Positions 38,135 to 49,577 of a stretch of 64,000 bases of DNA are shown here, one piece after another. Made by a program: the position numbers and the translations under genes. The stretch lies in contig AMFN01000003.1 in assembly GCA_000302695.1 (NCBI GenBank), forward strand, positions 1,015,510 to 1,079,509, read 5' to 3'. This DNA is from Enterobacteriaceae bacterium LSJC7. Its GTDB lineage: Bacteria > Pseudomonadota > Gammaproteobacteria > Enterobacterales > Enterobacteriaceae. Within the stretch, counting starts at the first letter, position 1, and the number at the start of each line of letters is the position of its first letter. The notes beneath the pieces are model-generated. The model was not told the origin of the DNA. It saw only the letters and a program-made list of their open reading frames with translations, and ran no database searches.

Positions 38135-39535
38135 TTATATCCTGCGTCTCACCAGTGCCGCCTGTGCAAGTATGCTCCTTTCGTGCGCTTCGAATGCTTC
38201 GCGCTTCAGGGCCATCTCTTCATGTAATATTTCGTCTGAGAAGTCGTAGTGTTCAGCCATCGGGTCATCACCTTTGTTTGAGTGATGAAGGCAGAGCATA
38301 CTGATTTCCCGGCGGTCACTTCTGGAATAGCCCTTCTCTTTCATCAACGCGATAATGTTTGATTTAAGAAATTTCCGGCAAAGCGTATTAAACGCACCTT
38401 CCTTGCCTTTAACCGTCCCGTCATGCTTAACCCCTTTCACGATACCTTCTGGGCTGTACGTCTTCATCAGCTTATCCAAAGACCGTTTAGAGAACGGTTC
38501 TTCCGGATTCCTGGGCTGAAGGAAAACGTAATCTTTATTACAGCCTGGTGCGGCGTCACTCCATTCCCTTTGCTCAGACAGAATACGGCCCAGTTCCGGC
38601 GTGATCGGGATGCGGAAAGCTTTCTGTGTTTTCATTGCCCCGCGCATACCGATCACCCCTTCGGGATACACTATCTCCCCCGCCTCTTCATTCACATATT
38701 CCCAACGCAGATTACTAACGTTGATCGGCCTGACGCCGGTCAGAATCATATAACGCATGGCGTTCTTCTGATGCACGGATGAACAAGCCGCGACGTTAAT
38801 CCACAGCCTGGCGATAGACTCAATGTCAGTAAAAAGTCGGGTAGGTGTCGGTCGCTGTACTCTTGATGAGACGTAATCGTCCGGGATACTGGCCGCTATG
38901 TTCCGTCCGTTGCAAAGCCGCGGTGCGTTGAACTTCCAGACCCGGCGCAGTTCCGCGAACAACTCCAGCGCATTATTGTTTGAGCGGGTTTCTATCCACT
39001 GATCCAGAATTTCGGTCAGCCGGTTATATGGCACATCACTGAATATCTCCCTTTCACCGAAGGCCAATTTCAGTCTGTTGATGCGTGCGCTGTAAGTCGC
39101 AAAACTGTTTTCACTAAGCTTAAGACGCTCCACCTTCGCCGCCAAATCATCCCGGTACGCCTCCAGGGCAGCGTGTACAGACTCAGCTTTTAAACCACCT
39201 TCAGCAATTTCCAGCGCCTTTTCCCGCGCCACAGGCAGCGTCATTTCCGGCCACTCACCCAGTTTACGGCCTTTCAGCTGCATCACCTTTGGAAACTCTG
39301 CGTAGAACGTCACCTTTCCGGCTTTGCTGAAGTCGATACGAAGATAGCTCACCCTTTCGTACTTGGAACGCCGGGGCTGGCCGACGCGCGGCAAAATGAT
39401 TTTGGCCGCTGCAACACAGATTTTCATGTGTGTACTTGTATAAGGGGGTTTGCACCCTTCCCACTTCTCTGAGGCGGTTAAAAACTCTTCGTTATTGGGG
39501 GTAATCGGTTTCTGTGTTACAGTGCGCGCCATCAT
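38135..39535 (-). CDS. Tyrosine-recombinase integrase
   Basis: This 466-residue integrase has an N-terminal arm- and core-binding part and a C-terminal catalytic domain. Catalytic residues that can be placed are Arg269 (LTGVRPINVSNLRW), probable Lys302 or Lys305, Arg387 (FNTLCRKF), His417/418 (CLHHSN) and the nucleophile Tyr430 (AEHYDF). In the second conserved box the usual His of H-x-x-R is Thr384, an unusual change. It is adjacent to attR. The att core lies in yfhL coding DNA rather than in a tRNA gene. Confidence 0.92.
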   Translation of the reverse strand: MMARTVTQKPITPNNEEFLTASEKWEGCKPPYTSTHMKICVAAAKIILPRVGQPRRSKYERVSYLRIDFSKAGKVTFYAEFPKVMQLKGRKLGEWPEMTLPVAREKALEIAEGGLKAESVHAALEAYRDDLAAKVERLKLSENSFATYSARINRLKLAFGEREIFSDVPYNRLTEILDQWIETRSNNNALELFAELRRVWKFNAPRLCNGRNIAASIPDDYVSSRVQRPTPTRLFTDIESIARLWINVAACSSVHQKNAMRYMILTGVRPINVSNLRWEYVNEEAGEIVYPEGVIGMRGAMKTQKAFRIPITPELGRILSEQREWSDAAPGCNKDYVFLQPRNPEEPFSKRSLDKLMKTYSPEGIVKGVKHDGTVKGKEGAFNTLCRKFLKSNIIALMKEKGYSRSDRREISMLCLHHSNKGDDPMAEHYDFSDEILHEEMALKREAFEAHERSILAQAALVRRRI

Positions 39536-39616
39536 AAATCCTTACCGTTCGGCATCCGTTATGCCATGCTCACACATGCGTGTTTTTATAGCGTATCAAA
39601 ACATACTGTGTTGCTG

Positions 39617-39628
39617 TTTTGTGTTACG
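39617..39628 (+). promoter_or_regulatory. Candidate integrase arm-type site (right arm)
   Basis: TTTTGTGTTACG is the reverse complement of the site at 1342-1353. A partial third copy (TGTGTTAC) lies at 39515-39522 at the start of the integrase gene, where it could also allow integrase to regulate itself. Confidence 0.4.
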
Positions 39629-39653
39629 GAACAGAGTTTATCAAGGTTTTTTA

Positions 39654-39673
39654 TACTGTACAAATATACAGAT
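39654..39673. promoter_or_regulatory. LexA-binding SOS box between integrase and yfhL
   Basis: TACTGTACAAATATACAGAT contains a perfect CTGT-N8-ACAG core. It lies 119 bases upstream of the integrase start (minus strand) and 75 bases upstream of yfhL (plus strand). Which gene it controls cannot be told from sequence alone. Because it is on phage DNA, yfhL may be SOS-linked only in the lysogen. Confidence 0.75.
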
Positions 39674-39747
39674 GGTAAGTAATAGTAAGGTTTATGATGG
39701 GCGCTTAACTGAATGATTTTTATGAATAAAGAAGCTAAATAACTGAT

Positions 39748-40008
39748 ATGGCTCTGTTAATTACCAAAAAATGCATCAATTGCGATATGTGCGAGCCGGA
39801 ATGCCCGAACGAAGCCATCTCCATGGGGGAGAGCATCTACCAGATTAACAGCGATCGCTGCACCGAATGCGTTGGTCATTATGATACGCCAACCTGTCAG
39901 AAAGTATGTCCTATTCCCAATACGATTCTGAAAGATCCGGCACATAATGAAAGCCAGGAGCAGTTGTGGGAAAAGTTTGTATTACTTCATCACGCCGACA
40001 AGATTTAG
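39748..40008 (+). CDS. yfhL: YfhL 4Fe-4S ferredoxin, 5' end rebuilt by the prophage
   Basis: This 86-residue ferredoxin has two cluster motifs, CINCDMCEPEC and CTECVGHYDTPTCQKVC, as in E. coli YfhL; its exact partner is unclear. The first 15 bases and the upstream region are phage DNA: the codons for MALLI differ from the orphaned host copy (1198) in nearly every third position, yet the protein is nearly the same. The phage has thus kept the gene intact. A short reading frame of six codons (39722-39742) ends just before the start. It converges with acpS. Confidence 0.93.
   Translation: MALLITKKCINCDMCEPECPNEAISMGESIYQINSDRCTECVGHYDTPTCQKVCPIPNTILKDPAHNESQEQLWEKFVLLHHADKI
39763..39794. repeat. 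attR core (32-bp direct repeat, right end of prophage)
   Basis: These 32 bases inside codons 6-16 of yfhL are identical to 1213-1244. They mark the right boundary, next to integrase. Confidence 0.9.
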
Positions 40009-40144
40009 ACACTCGGCCAGCCTCTTGCCTCAGTGCGCCCGGGCAACCTCAGACAACCCGCCCAAACGGGCAACCTCTCCCCATGCCAGACAATCGCCGT
40101 GTACGTCCTTCGCTAAAGCACTCCGGCGATGAGCATAGCCTGGT

Positions 40145-40525
40145 TCAACATTCGAGAATAACCGTCGCACAGGCGTAACGTCGCTCGTCAGCGAGTGTTA
40201 CGTGCACGAATTTTACGCCCATTTGCTGGGCCAGTTGCTCCGCGGCCTCATGAAAACGTACCTGCGGCTTACCCAGCGCATCGTTAAAAACTTCAAATTG
40301 ATCGAACGCCAGACCATTGCGAATGCCGGTACCAAATGCTTTTGCTGCTGCTTCTTTAACGGCAAAACGCTTGGCAAGAAAACGAACAGGCTGTTGATGC
40401 GCCTGATAAAGCGCCCATTCACTGGCGCACAGTACGCGCTGAGCCAGCCGATCGCCCGAGCGCGCAATGACCGCCTCAATACGCGCAATCTCAACAATAT
40501 CCGTGCCAAGCCCGAGAATTGCCAT
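40145..40525 (-). CDS. acpS: Holo-[acyl-carrier-protein] synthase
   Basis: AcpS transfers 4'-phosphopantetheine from CoA to acyl carrier protein, an essential step for fatty acid synthesis. The 126-residue sequence has [15 protein letters not shown] with the Mg-binding Asp and the [15 protein letters not shown] motif. It shares one base with pdxJ and is the last gene of the rnc-era-recO-pdxJ-acpS operon on the minus strand. The 136 bases to yfhL have no gene. Confidence 0.97.
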   Translation of the reverse strand: MAILGLGTDIVEIARIEAVIARSGDRLAQRVLCASEWALYQAHQQPVRFLAKRFAVKEAAAKAFGTGIRNGLAFDQFEVFNDALGKPQVRFHEAAEQLAQQMGVKFVHVTLADERRYACATVILEC

Positions 40526-41256
40526 CAGCCACGCGCTTCCAGCATCAAACGTTTCATGTCGGCCACCGCCTCTTTCAGCCCCACCATCACCGCGCGCCCG
40601 ATAATGGCATGGCCAATATTCAACTCATGCATTTCCGGTAGCGCTGCAACAGGCTTAACGTTGTGATAGGTCAGGCCATGCCCGGCGTTCACTTTCAGCC
40701 CCTTGCCTGCGGCATACGTCGCCGCGTGCGCAATACGCGCCAGCTCTTCCTGCTGCGCCGTTTCGCTTTCGGCATCGGCATAAGCGCCGGTATGAATTTC
40801 GATATACGGCGCACCAGCCGCAACCGCGGCATCGATCTGCGCAACCTCGGGGTCGATAAACAGCGACACCAGAATGCCTGCCTCGGCAAGACGGCAACAG
40901 GCATCGCGCAGTTTTTCCGGCTGACCTGCAACATCCAGCCCACCTTCGGTGGTCACTTCTTCGCGCTTTTCAGGCACCAGGCAGCAAAAATGGGGTTTTG
41001 TTTCACAGGCAATAGTGAGCATTTCTTCCGTAACCGCCATTTCCAGGTTCATGCGGGTATGCAGCGTCTGACGCAGAATACGGACATCTCGATCGGTGAT
41101 ATGGCGACGGTCTTCACGCAGGTGGACAGTAATACCGTCAGCACCAGCCTGCTCGGCGATAAACGCCGCCTGAACCGGGTCCGGGTAGCTGGTGCCGCGA
41201 GCATTACGCAACGTGGCAATATGGTCAATGTTGACGCCCAAAAGTAATTCCGCCAT
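40525..41256 (-). CDS. pdxJ: Pyridoxine 5'-phosphate synthase
   Basis: PdxJ condenses 1-deoxyxylulose 5-phosphate with 3-amino-2-oxopropyl phosphate to make pyridoxine 5'-phosphate in vitamin B6 synthesis. The start [20 protein letters not shown] at 41256 gives 243 residues, the E. coli length; the frame is open 14 codons further upstream without a good start site. Conserved parts include [14 protein letters not shown] and [13 protein letters not shown]. Confidence 0.97.
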   Translation of the reverse strand: MAELLLGVNIDHIATLRNARGTSYPDPVQAAFIAEQAGADGITVHLREDRRHITDRDVRILRQTLHTRMNLEMAVTEEMLTIACETKPHFCCLVPEKREEVTTEGGLDVAGQPEKLRDACCRLAEAGILVSLFIDPEVAQIDAAVAAGAPYIEIHTGAYADAESETAQQEELARIAHAATYAAGKGLKVNAGHGLTYHNVKPVAALPEMHELNIGHAIIGRAVMVGLKEAVADMKRLMLEARG

Positions 41257-41330
41257 GACAATCCTCGGTAATCTGCAGTCAGAACCGCAAGTGTACACCG
41301 CAGCAGGAAAGCGTGGCTATCAGCCTTGCG

Positions 41331-42068
41331 TTATTGAGGGTCGGCGGGGGATTTAAGTGCCGTTTTTTTCGGCACAAACTGGCGAAACAGCTCGCGGCTT
41401 TTCAGCGGCTTGCCGCCAAGGTAGGGCTTAAGCGCAATGCGGGTAAAGCGTTTCGCTGCCCGCAACGTGATGGCATCAGGAAAATGGCGCTCGGCCAGCG
41501 CACGCAACTCGCGCCCGGTGAAGCTGACGTTATCAACCACCAGACTCGCGATAAAGCCTTTTTCTTCACGGTAGCGATAGGTCATGGTGTCGCTCACCGG
41601 CTCACCACTACCCGCGCAATGCAGGAAATCAACGCCGTATCCAAGATGGCCCAGTAACGCCAGTTCAAAACGGCGCAGCGCTGGTTCCGGCGAACCGTGA
41701 CCGCCCGCCAGCGCCTGAATGCAGTGTAAATATTCGAAGAATAGCTCAGAAAAGCGCGTCTCCTGCTCCAGCACACGTGCGAGCAGTTCGTTGACGTAAA
41801 GACCGCTGTAGAGATGAATACTGGTAAGAGGCAGCGCCAGAGAGACAGGTTCGGCGCTACGCAGGGTTTTCACATCGCCACGCCCGCTCCAGCGCACCAG
41901 CAGCGGAGTGAACGGTTGCAGTGAACCTTTAAGACTGGAGCGCTTCGAACGCGCTCCTTTAGCGATCAGGCGGATACGCCCGGATTCTTCAGAAAAGAGG
42001 TCGAGCAGGAGGCTGGTTTCGCTCCAGGGGCGACTGTGCAGCACAAAAGCCCGTTGCCAGCCTTCCAT
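41331..42068 (-). CDS. recO: DNA repair protein RecO
   Basis: RecO works with RecF and RecR to load RecA on SSB-coated single strands during gap repair. The 245-residue protein has the N-terminal OB-fold ([19 protein letters not shown]) and the helical C-terminal part. It is three residues longer than in E. coli. It follows era after 11 bases and pdxJ follows 74 bases later. Confidence 0.96.
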   Translation of the reverse strand: MEGWQRAFVLHSRPWSETSLLLDLFSEESGRIRLIAKGARSKRSSLKGSLQPFTPLLVRWSGRGDVKTLRSAEPVSLALPLTSIHLYSGLYVNELLARVLEQETRFSELFFEYLHCIQALAGGHGSPEPALRRFELALLGHLGYGVDFLHCAGSGEPVSDTMTYRYREEKGFIASLVVDNVSFTGRELRALAERHFPDAITLRAAKRFTRIALKPYLGGKPLKSRELFRQFVPKKTALKSPADPQ

Positions 42069-42079
42069 TGCGCGGCCCG

Positions 42080-43764
<1,685 letters not shown>

Positions 43765-43830
43765 AACTAAAAACACGGAGAAATATTCTATACGTAACGA
43801 CAGGGGATGTCGTTAACTGATTAGCCCCGA

Positions 43831-44802
43831 TTAATGAATACCGCCAATACGACTCAAACGTACGCCGGTTGGCCATTCGCCCTGCTGTTTTTCAAAGCTC
43901 ATCCAGATAGCAACGGCTTTACCCACCAGATTTTGCTCCGGCACGAAACCCCAGTAACGGCTGTCTTCGCTGTTGTCACGGTTATCGCCCATCATGAAAT
44001 ACTGACCCGGCGGCACAATCCATGAGGCGGTTTGTACGCCTGGCTGGCGGTAATACAGGCCAACCTGGTCCTGCGCGATCGGCAGCATCAGGATACTGTG
44101 AGCCACATCGCCCAGTTTTTCGGTGCGTGTCGTCAGGCGTTCACCGCCCTCTTTGTTCTGGTCCAGCGGCAGTTGCCAGAACCCACCGCGAGCCTCGCCG
44201 CTTCCCGAAGAGAAGGTTTCGACAAAGTTACTTGGCTCAACGTTGCTATAGGTAATCGCCAGCGCATTGTCGCAGGCTTGACCAGAACTGCAGTTCGGTT
44301 CAACCGTCACCTGTTTAGCAACCGGATCGTAAACCACGCGGTCGCCCGGTAGCCCCACGACACGTTTAATATAATCAACGGTCGGATTACGCGGATATTT
44401 AAATACCACAACATCACCGCGTTTCGGATGACCGGTCTCGATTAGCGTTTTCTGAAAAATAGGATCTTTAATTCCGTAGGCATATTTCTCAACGATGATG
44501 AAATCCCCAATCAGCAACGTGGGCATCATTGAGCCAGACGGGATCTGGAAGGGCTCATAAATAAATGAGCGCACCACCAGCACAATGGCCAGCACCGGAA
44601 AGACCGAGGCGCAGGTTTCCAGCCAGCCCGGTTTTGCCGCCACTTTTTTCAGCGTGTCTTTGTCCAGCTCGCCATTGACCGCAGCCTGAGCATTGGCCTG
44701 CGCCGCACGACGTTTTGGCGCAAATACGAATTTATCCAGACACCACAGCAGCCCGGTCACCAGCGTGGCAATCACGAGGATCAGGGCAAACATATTCGCC
44801 AT
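43831..44802 (-). CDS. lepB: Signal peptidase I
   Basis: LepB removes signal peptides from exported proteins at the outer face of the inner membrane. The 323-residue protein has two N-terminal membrane segments and the Ser-Lys active site: Ser in PSGSMMPTL and Lys in YIKRVVGLPGD, with the GDNRDNSEDSRYWG box near the end. It is one residue shorter than in E. coli and lies 15 bases after lepA. Confidence 0.97.
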   Translation of the reverse strand: MANMFALILVIATLVTGLLWCLDKFVFAPKRRAAQANAQAAVNGELDKDTLKKVAAKPGWLETCASVFPVLAIVLVVRSFIYEPFQIPSGSMMPTLLIGDFIIVEKYAYGIKDPIFQKTLIETGHPKRGDVVVFKYPRNPTVDYIKRVVGLPGDRVVYDPVAKQVTVEPNCSSGQACDNALAITYSNVEPSNFVETFSSGSGEARGGFWQLPLDQNKEGGERLTTRTEKLGDVAHSILMLPIAQDQVGLYYRQPGVQTASWIVPPGQYFMMGDNRDNSEDSRYWGFVPEQNLVGKAVAIWMSFEKQQGEWPTGVRLSRIGGIH

Positions 44803-44817
44803 GCCAACTCCTTAAAA

Positions 44818-46617
44818 TTATTTACCGTCTTTGCCCACGTGCAGGATGGCAAGAAACGCTTCCTGCGGCAGCTCAACGTTGCCGACCTGCTTCATGCGTT
44901 TTTTACCTTCTTTCTGCTTCTGCAACAGCTTTTTCTTACGACTGACGTCACCGCCGTAGCACTTAGCCAGAACGTTTTTACGCAGCTGTTTAACCGTTGA
45001 GCGAGCAATGATGTGGTTGCCAATGGCCGCCTGAATCGCAATATCAAACTGCTGGCGCGGAATCAGCTCTTTCATCTTTTCAACCAACTCACGACCACGA
45101 TACGGCGCATTGTCGTTATGGGTAATGAGTGCCAGCGCATCCACACGTTCGCCGTTGATAAGCACGTCCACACGCACCATGTTCGATGCCTGGAAACGCT
45201 TAAAGTTGTAATCAAGCGACGCATAACCACGTGAAGTTGACTTCAGGCGGTCGAAGAAATCCAGCACCACTTCCGCCATGGGAATTTCATAAGTCAGCGC
45301 AACCTGGTTACCGTGATAAACCATGTTGGTCTGCACGCCGCGCTTCTCAACACATAGGGTGATGACGTTACCCAGGTATTCCTGCGGCAGCAGCATGTGA
45401 CACTCAGCAATCGGTTCACGCAATTCATCAATGTTATTGAGCGGCGGCAGCTTGGATGGGCTGTCGACATAAATCACTTCTTTGCTGGTGGTCTGCACTT
45501 CATACACTACGGTCGGTGCTGTTGTGATGAGGTCAAGATCGTACTCACGCTCCAGGCGCTCCTGGATAATTTCCATGTGCAGCAGGCCGAGGAAGCCACA
45601 GCGAAAGCCAAAACCCAGCGCCGTAGAGCTTTCCGGCTCGTAGAACAGGGAGGCGTCGTTAAGACTCAGTTTGCCCAGCGCGTCGCGAAAGCTCTCATAG
45701 TCATCAGAGCTAACCGGGAACAGACCTGCATACACCTGTGGTTTCACTTTTTTAAAGCCAGGTAACGCTTTGTCGGCCGGGGCGCGAGCACTGGTCAGGG
45801 TATCGCCCACCGGCGCCCCGAGGATGTCTTTAATGGCACAAACCAGCCAGCCTACTTCGCCACAATGTAACTCAGTATGGTCAACCTGCTTAGGTGTGAA
45901 GATGCCAAGACGGTCAGCGTTATATGTCTGACCAGTGCTCATCACCTTAATTTTTTCGCCCTTGCGCAGTGTGCCGTTCTTCACACGCACCAGCGACACT
46001 ACGCCCAGGTAGTTATCGAACCAGGAGTCGATGATTAATGCCTGCAGCGGTGCGTCCGGGTCACCTTCCGGTGGCGGAATGTCGCGCACCAGGCGCTCCA
46101 GCACGTCCTGCACGCCAACGCCCGTTTTAGCCGAACAGCGCACGGCATCAACGGCATCAATACCGACAATATCCTCAATCTCTTCTGCCACACGCTCCGG
46201 GTCAGCAGCCGGCAGGTCAATTTTGTTCAGAACCGGTACGACTTCCAGGTCCATTTCCATTGCGGTGTAGCAGTTTGCCAGCGTCTGGGCCTCTACGCCC
46301 TGACCGGCATCCACCACCAGCAACGCGCCTTCGCAGGCAGCAAGAGAGCGCGAAACTTCATAAGAGAAGTCAACGTGCCCTGGGGTGTCGATGAAGTTAA
46401 GCTGGTAGGTTTCGCCGTCAGAGGCTTTGTAATCAAGAGTAACGCTCTGCGCTTTGATGGTGATGCCGCGCTCGCGCTCAAGATCCATCGAGTCAAGCAC
46501 CTGCGCCGCCATTTCGCGATCGGAGAGGCCACCGCAAATCTGGATGATACGGTCAGACAACGTCGACTTACCGTGGTCAATGTGGGCGATAATCGAAAAG
46601 TTGCGTATGTTCTTCAT
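44818..46617 (-). CDS. lepA: Elongation factor 4
   Basis: LepA is a ribosome-bound GTPase that influences translation initiation and assembly under stress. The 599-residue sequence has [18 protein letters not shown] and NKIDLP, and the LepA-specific C-terminal domain ends in the basic [20 protein letters not shown]. It is cotranscribed with lepB. The 182 bases to rseC contain the rse operon terminator. Confidence 0.98.
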   Translation of the reverse strand: MKNIRNFSIIAHIDHGKSTLSDRIIQICGGLSDREMAAQVLDSMDLERERGITIKAQSVTLDYKASDGETYQLNFIDTPGHVDFSYEVSRSLAACEGALLVVDAGQGVEAQTLANCYTAMEMDLEVVPVLNKIDLPAADPERVAEEIEDIVGIDAVDAVRCSAKTGVGVQDVLERLVRDIPPPEGDPDAPLQALIIDSWFDNYLGVVSLVRVKNGTLRKGEKIKVMSTGQTYNADRLGIFTPKQVDHTELHCGEVGWLVCAIKDILGAPVGDTLTSARAPADKALPGFKKVKPQVYAGLFPVSSDDYESFRDALGKLSLNDASLFYEPESSTALGFGFRCGFLGLLHMEIIQERLEREYDLDLITTAPTVVYEVQTTSKEVIYVDSPSKLPPLNNIDELREPIAECHMLLPQEYLGNVITLCVEKRGVQTNMVYHGNQVALTYEIPMAEVVLDFFDRLKSTSRGYASLDYNFKRFQASNMVRVDVLINGERVDALALITHNDNAPYRGRELVEKMKELIPRQQFDIAIQAAIGNHIIARSTVKQLRKNVLAKCYGGDVSRKKKLLQKQKEGKKRMKQVGNVELPQEAFLAILHVGKDGK

Positions 46618-46787
46618 ACAGGAGATTTTTATACCTTAATAATGCCTTCGTGGCCTCGCGCAACGCGCTGTGCTGAGACGGGATTGTGGCTGCGGCTCTC
46701 TGCGCCGGAAACGCTGCATTCTACACTACAACCAGAAAACGGGGAAACTGCTCATCAGCAGCGTGAACGAGGAAAGTGTCAGATAGC

Positions 46788-46812
46788 AAAAGAGCCGGCT
46801 CACCGGCTCTGT
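46788..46812 (-). terminator. Terminator of the rpoE-rseABC operon
   Basis: AGAGCCGG (46791-46798) and CCGGCTCT (46803-46810) form an 8-bp stem with a 4-base loop, followed by a short T run on the minus strand. It overlaps the last codons of rseC. Confidence 0.7.
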
Positions 46813-47279
46813 GAAACAGAAGAGGTATCGACCCGCAGGGCATCTGGCGCTAACGCAACGCTGAGAATAACCGGTTGCCATTGCGCGCGGTTGCTCAAAC
46901 GTGGAGATAACCCGCGCGCCAGCAGAAAACCGCCCACACCGCCGAGCAGTGCGCCGCAAACGGCGGCGATGTCGCCACCAAACAGCGCCTGAAAAAGACC
47001 CGCCATAGAAAATAATCCCACCAGCGGCGACATATACACCAGCAGCGCTGAACTCAACAGGCTGCTTTCGGCAATGCCTAACTCCACTTTCTGCCCGGCC
47101 ACCAACGGTTCAGTGCTGGGCACAGTGATGGTATGGGTAGTTTGTGGGCCAAGTTTATTTAACACGCGTGAGCCACAGCCCGCGCGCGAGGCGCAGCTGT
47201 TACAGGAGGATTTTACGTCACAGCTGACCAGCGCTTCGCCGTTTTGCCAGGAGACCACCGTCGCCCATTCTTTGATCAT
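46800..47279 (-). CDS. rseC: SoxR-reducing / sigma-E system protein RseC
   Basis: RseC is an inner-membrane protein of the sigma-E operon that also takes part in reduction of SoxR. The 159-residue protein has an N-terminal cysteine cluster (CDVKSSCNSCASRAGCGS) and two membrane segments (about 75-95 and 100-120). It overlaps rseB by four bases and is the last gene of the operon. Confidence 0.96.
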   Translation of the reverse strand: MIKEWATVVSWQNGEALVSCDVKSSCNSCASRAGCGSRVLNKLGPQTTHTITVPSTEPLVAGQKVELGIAESSLLSSALLVYMSPLVGLFSMAGLFQALFGGDIAAVCGALLGGVGGFLLARGLSPRLSNRAQWQPVILSVALAPDALRVDTSSVSQSR

Positions 47280-48232
47280 TGCGCGCTCCGGAATTTCACG
47301 TTATCTGCCACGCGTTTTGCCGTCTGCGGCGGTAGCTCGCCCACAATGGTGATTTCAGCGTTATTACGCACTTCCGTGCTGACGGTACGGCGACCTGTAC
47401 GCAGCATCTCATTGCCACGCGAACCCGCAGTGGCACGGTTAACGTTAACGGAAAAACTGAACAAACCATCAGAATAAAGGCGTGACTCCATCGGTGCGCC
47501 AATGGCGGCCAGCGGACGACGGCTACGAGAAACTTCTTTAAACCCCTGCGGCAACCAGCTTACTGTCCAGTTAAAGTCAGCTTTATCACCGTCCGGCACA
47601 GACAGGAGCGGAGGCAGGCTGGCTTTAGCCAGGCCGTTCATTGAGTTACCAATACTGTCATCGAGCACAGCGTTGATGACACGAAACTGCTCAAGCGTTT
47701 CACCATCGCGGTCAAGCAAGTCCACTCGCATCGGCAATTTTGTTTGCGCATCCATCCACACAATATAGCCATAGCGCGTACCATCACGCGCAACTACACG
47801 AATCACTTCGCACATTCTGTCGGCAATACGCGTTTTACCCACGGAAATAAAGTCGTAGTAAGGCGAAAGCTTTTTGAAATCGGAGTAAACGATGGAAGGA
47901 AGCGAATCGACAATATAGTCGCCGGTGAGCGTGAAAGGTTCAAGCCCAGGCTCGAAGTAGCTGATTTCACTACCACGCTGCACCACTTCACGGCGCGGGC
48001 CATCGAGCTGCAAAAGCTGAGCGAGGGGCTTATTATCCACTCTGGCATGGCGATAACGCAGTGACTCCACGCCCAGTTTATTGATGTTGATAAAAGCCAG
48101 TTCGTAATTAAGTGACTGGCTGGCCGCGTTCATCTGCTGCAACAACGCCCCGGACGAAACATCCGCCGAGGCGTGAGAGGAGAAGAACAGGCTGCCAGCG
48201 ACAAAAGAGATGGCACACCAAAGCTGCTTCAT
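47276..48232 (-). CDS. rseB: Sigma-E regulator RseB
   Basis: RseB is a periplasmic protein that binds RseA and blocks its cleavage until lipopolysaccharide or misfolded porins are sensed. The 318-residue protein starts with a signal peptide (MKQLWCAISFVAGSLFFSSH, cleavage near ASA-D) and is followed by the large lipid-sensing and small RseA-binding domains. It shares one base with rseA. Confidence 0.97.
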   Translation of the reverse strand: MKQLWCAISFVAGSLFFSSHASADVSSGALLQQMNAASQSLNYELAFININKLGVESLRYRHARVDNKPLAQLLQLDGPRREVVQRGSEISYFEPGLEPFTLTGDYIVDSLPSIVYSDFKKLSPYYDFISVGKTRIADRMCEVIRVVARDGTRYGYIVWMDAQTKLPMRVDLLDRDGETLEQFRVINAVLDDSIGNSMNGLAKASLPPLLSVPDGDKADFNWTVSWLPQGFKEVSRSRRPLAAIGAPMESRLYSDGLFSFSVNVNRATAGSRGNEMLRTGRRTVSTEVRNNAEITIVGELPPQTAKRVADNVKFRSAQ

Positions 48233-48888
48233 TACTGCGACTGGGTTCCTAAAGTTTGGTTTCCAGGCACCTGTAAAGCAGCCTGCTGCGTTTGAGAACG
48301 TTCAAACTGCAACTGCTCGGCATGCAGGCGACGCTGAAGCTCATAGTCCTGAAGCATGGCATTGATACGGCGGCGCTGCTCCTGAATCTGTTGCTGCCCC
48401 TGGTTGCTGGCATTGCTGTCAGCCGGTACACCCAGACTGACCGGGCTTGCTTTACCCATCATCGGCAGTGTGTTGAAGACCGGCGTTTCTGGCTGGCTGC
48501 TACCATCGCCAGAACGACCGTTGTACTGCTGCACGCCAACAATCACCGCCAGCGAAACGCAAGCCGCCATACCAATTTGGGTAATCTGGCTTGCCCACGG
48601 GCGCATCTTTTTCCAGAACGGCATTTGCTGCCACTGGTTAGGTGCAGGCTGTGACTCCTGCAGTGGCGTAACATTGCTGCGCGCCGGTTCTGCGGCAATC
48701 GCGGCCATCACGCCTGCGGAAATATCAATGTTAAGCGCCTGTTCACACACCTCACCGCGCATCGTGTCGCGGATGAGATGGTAGCTGGCCCAGGTTTGCT
48801 GCAATGCTTTATCACCAGACAGCGTACTCATCAGTTCACTGTCCAGCGTTTCCCCATCCATCAGAGCGGAAAGTTTTTCTTTCTGCAT
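48232..48888 (-). CDS. rseA: Anti-sigma-E factor RseA
   Basis: RseA holds sigma-E at the inner membrane and is cut by DegS and RseP under envelope stress. The 218-residue protein begins MQKEKLSALMDGETLDSELM, has one membrane segment (about residues 100-120) and a Gln-rich periplasmic part. It is two residues longer than in E. coli. It lies 32 bases after rpoE. Confidence 0.97.
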   Translation of the reverse strand: MQKEKLSALMDGETLDSELMSTLSGDKALQQTWASYHLIRDTMRGEVCEQALNIDISAGVMAAIAAEPARSNVTPLQESQPAPNQWQQMPFWKKMRPWASQITQIGMAACVSLAVIVGVQQYNGRSGDGSSQPETPVFNTLPMMGKASPVSLGVPADSNASNQGQQQIQEQRRRINAMLQDYELQRRLHAEQLQFERSQTQQAALQVPGNQTLGTQSQ

Positions 48889-48920
48889 GCCTAAATACCT
48901 TTTTCAGTATCCCGCTATCG

Positions 48921-49496
48921 TCAACGGCGAATAAGCGGTTGGACCTTATTATCGATAGCTTCCCTTGCCCGGAATATACGCGAACGCACGGTTCCTACCG
49001 GGCAATCCATAATTCCTGCTATCTCTTCATAGCTTAGGCCATCAAGCTCCCTTAGTGTAATTGCCATGCGTAAATCTTCAGGGAGTGACTCAATGGTACG
49101 GAAAACTATCTGTCTCAGTTCCTCAGACAACATTAAGTTCTCAGGGTTCGAAATTTCTTTTAGCGCACCACCACTTTCGTAGTTTTCCGCGTCGATAGCG
49201 TCCACGTCGCTGGAAGGCGGGCGTCGCCCCTGAGCCACCAGATAATTTTTCGCCGTATTCACCGCAATGCGGTAAAGCCAGGTGTAAAACGCGCTATCAC
49301 CCCGGAAGGAATCAAGGGCGCGCCAGGCTTTGACGAAGGATTCTTGCACCACGTCCGGTACGTCACCTGACGGCACATAGCGGGAGACCAGATTAGCCAC
49401 TTTATGCTGATAGCGAACTACCAGAAGACTAAATGACCGTTGATCGCCACTCTGAGCCCGTTCGACCAGGACCTGATCCGTTAACTGCTCGCTCAT
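48921..49496 (-). CDS. rpoE: RNA polymerase sigma-E factor
   Basis: This ECF sigma factor of 191 residues directs the envelope stress response. Region 2 contains NLVSRYVPSGDVPDVVQESF and region 4 AITLRELDGLSYEEIAGIM. It is bound by RseA from the next gene. Its promoter at 49578-49605 has the sigma-E consensus, so it activates its own synthesis. Confidence 0.98.
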   Translation of the reverse strand: MSEQLTDQVLVERAQSGDQRSFSLLVVRYQHKVANLVSRYVPSGDVPDVVQESFVKAWRALDSFRGDSAFYTWLYRIAVNTAKNYLVAQGRRPPSSDVDAIDAENYESGGALKEISNPENLMLSEELRQIVFRTIESLPEDLRMAITLRELDGLSYEEIAGIMDCPVGTVRSRIFRAREAIDNKVQPLIRR

Positions 49497-49577
49497 CCGA
49501 GGTAATGTCTCCTCAAACTCTTATCCTCGCGTAATAGAAAGGCCACTCCGAACTCTGCACATTGAGCAAGCAAACGC

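Larger units (their letters stand above)
1213..39794. mobile_element. Complete SfV-like temperate prophage in yfhL
   Basis: The element spans about 38.6 kb between two 32-bp att cores. It has integrase, excisionase, CI/Cro/CII-like regulators, replication genes, Q, lysis, HK97-like packaging and head genes and a Mu-like contractile tail. SfV-group phages are known for this head and tail combination. No large deletion, IS element or frameshifted structural gene is visible, so it may be inducible. Unlike SfV, no gtr serotype-conversion genes lie between the tail fibre and the att site. Cargo genes include a HEPN-family gene (37144-38058) and an antirepressor unit (12114-12990). Confidence 0.92.
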
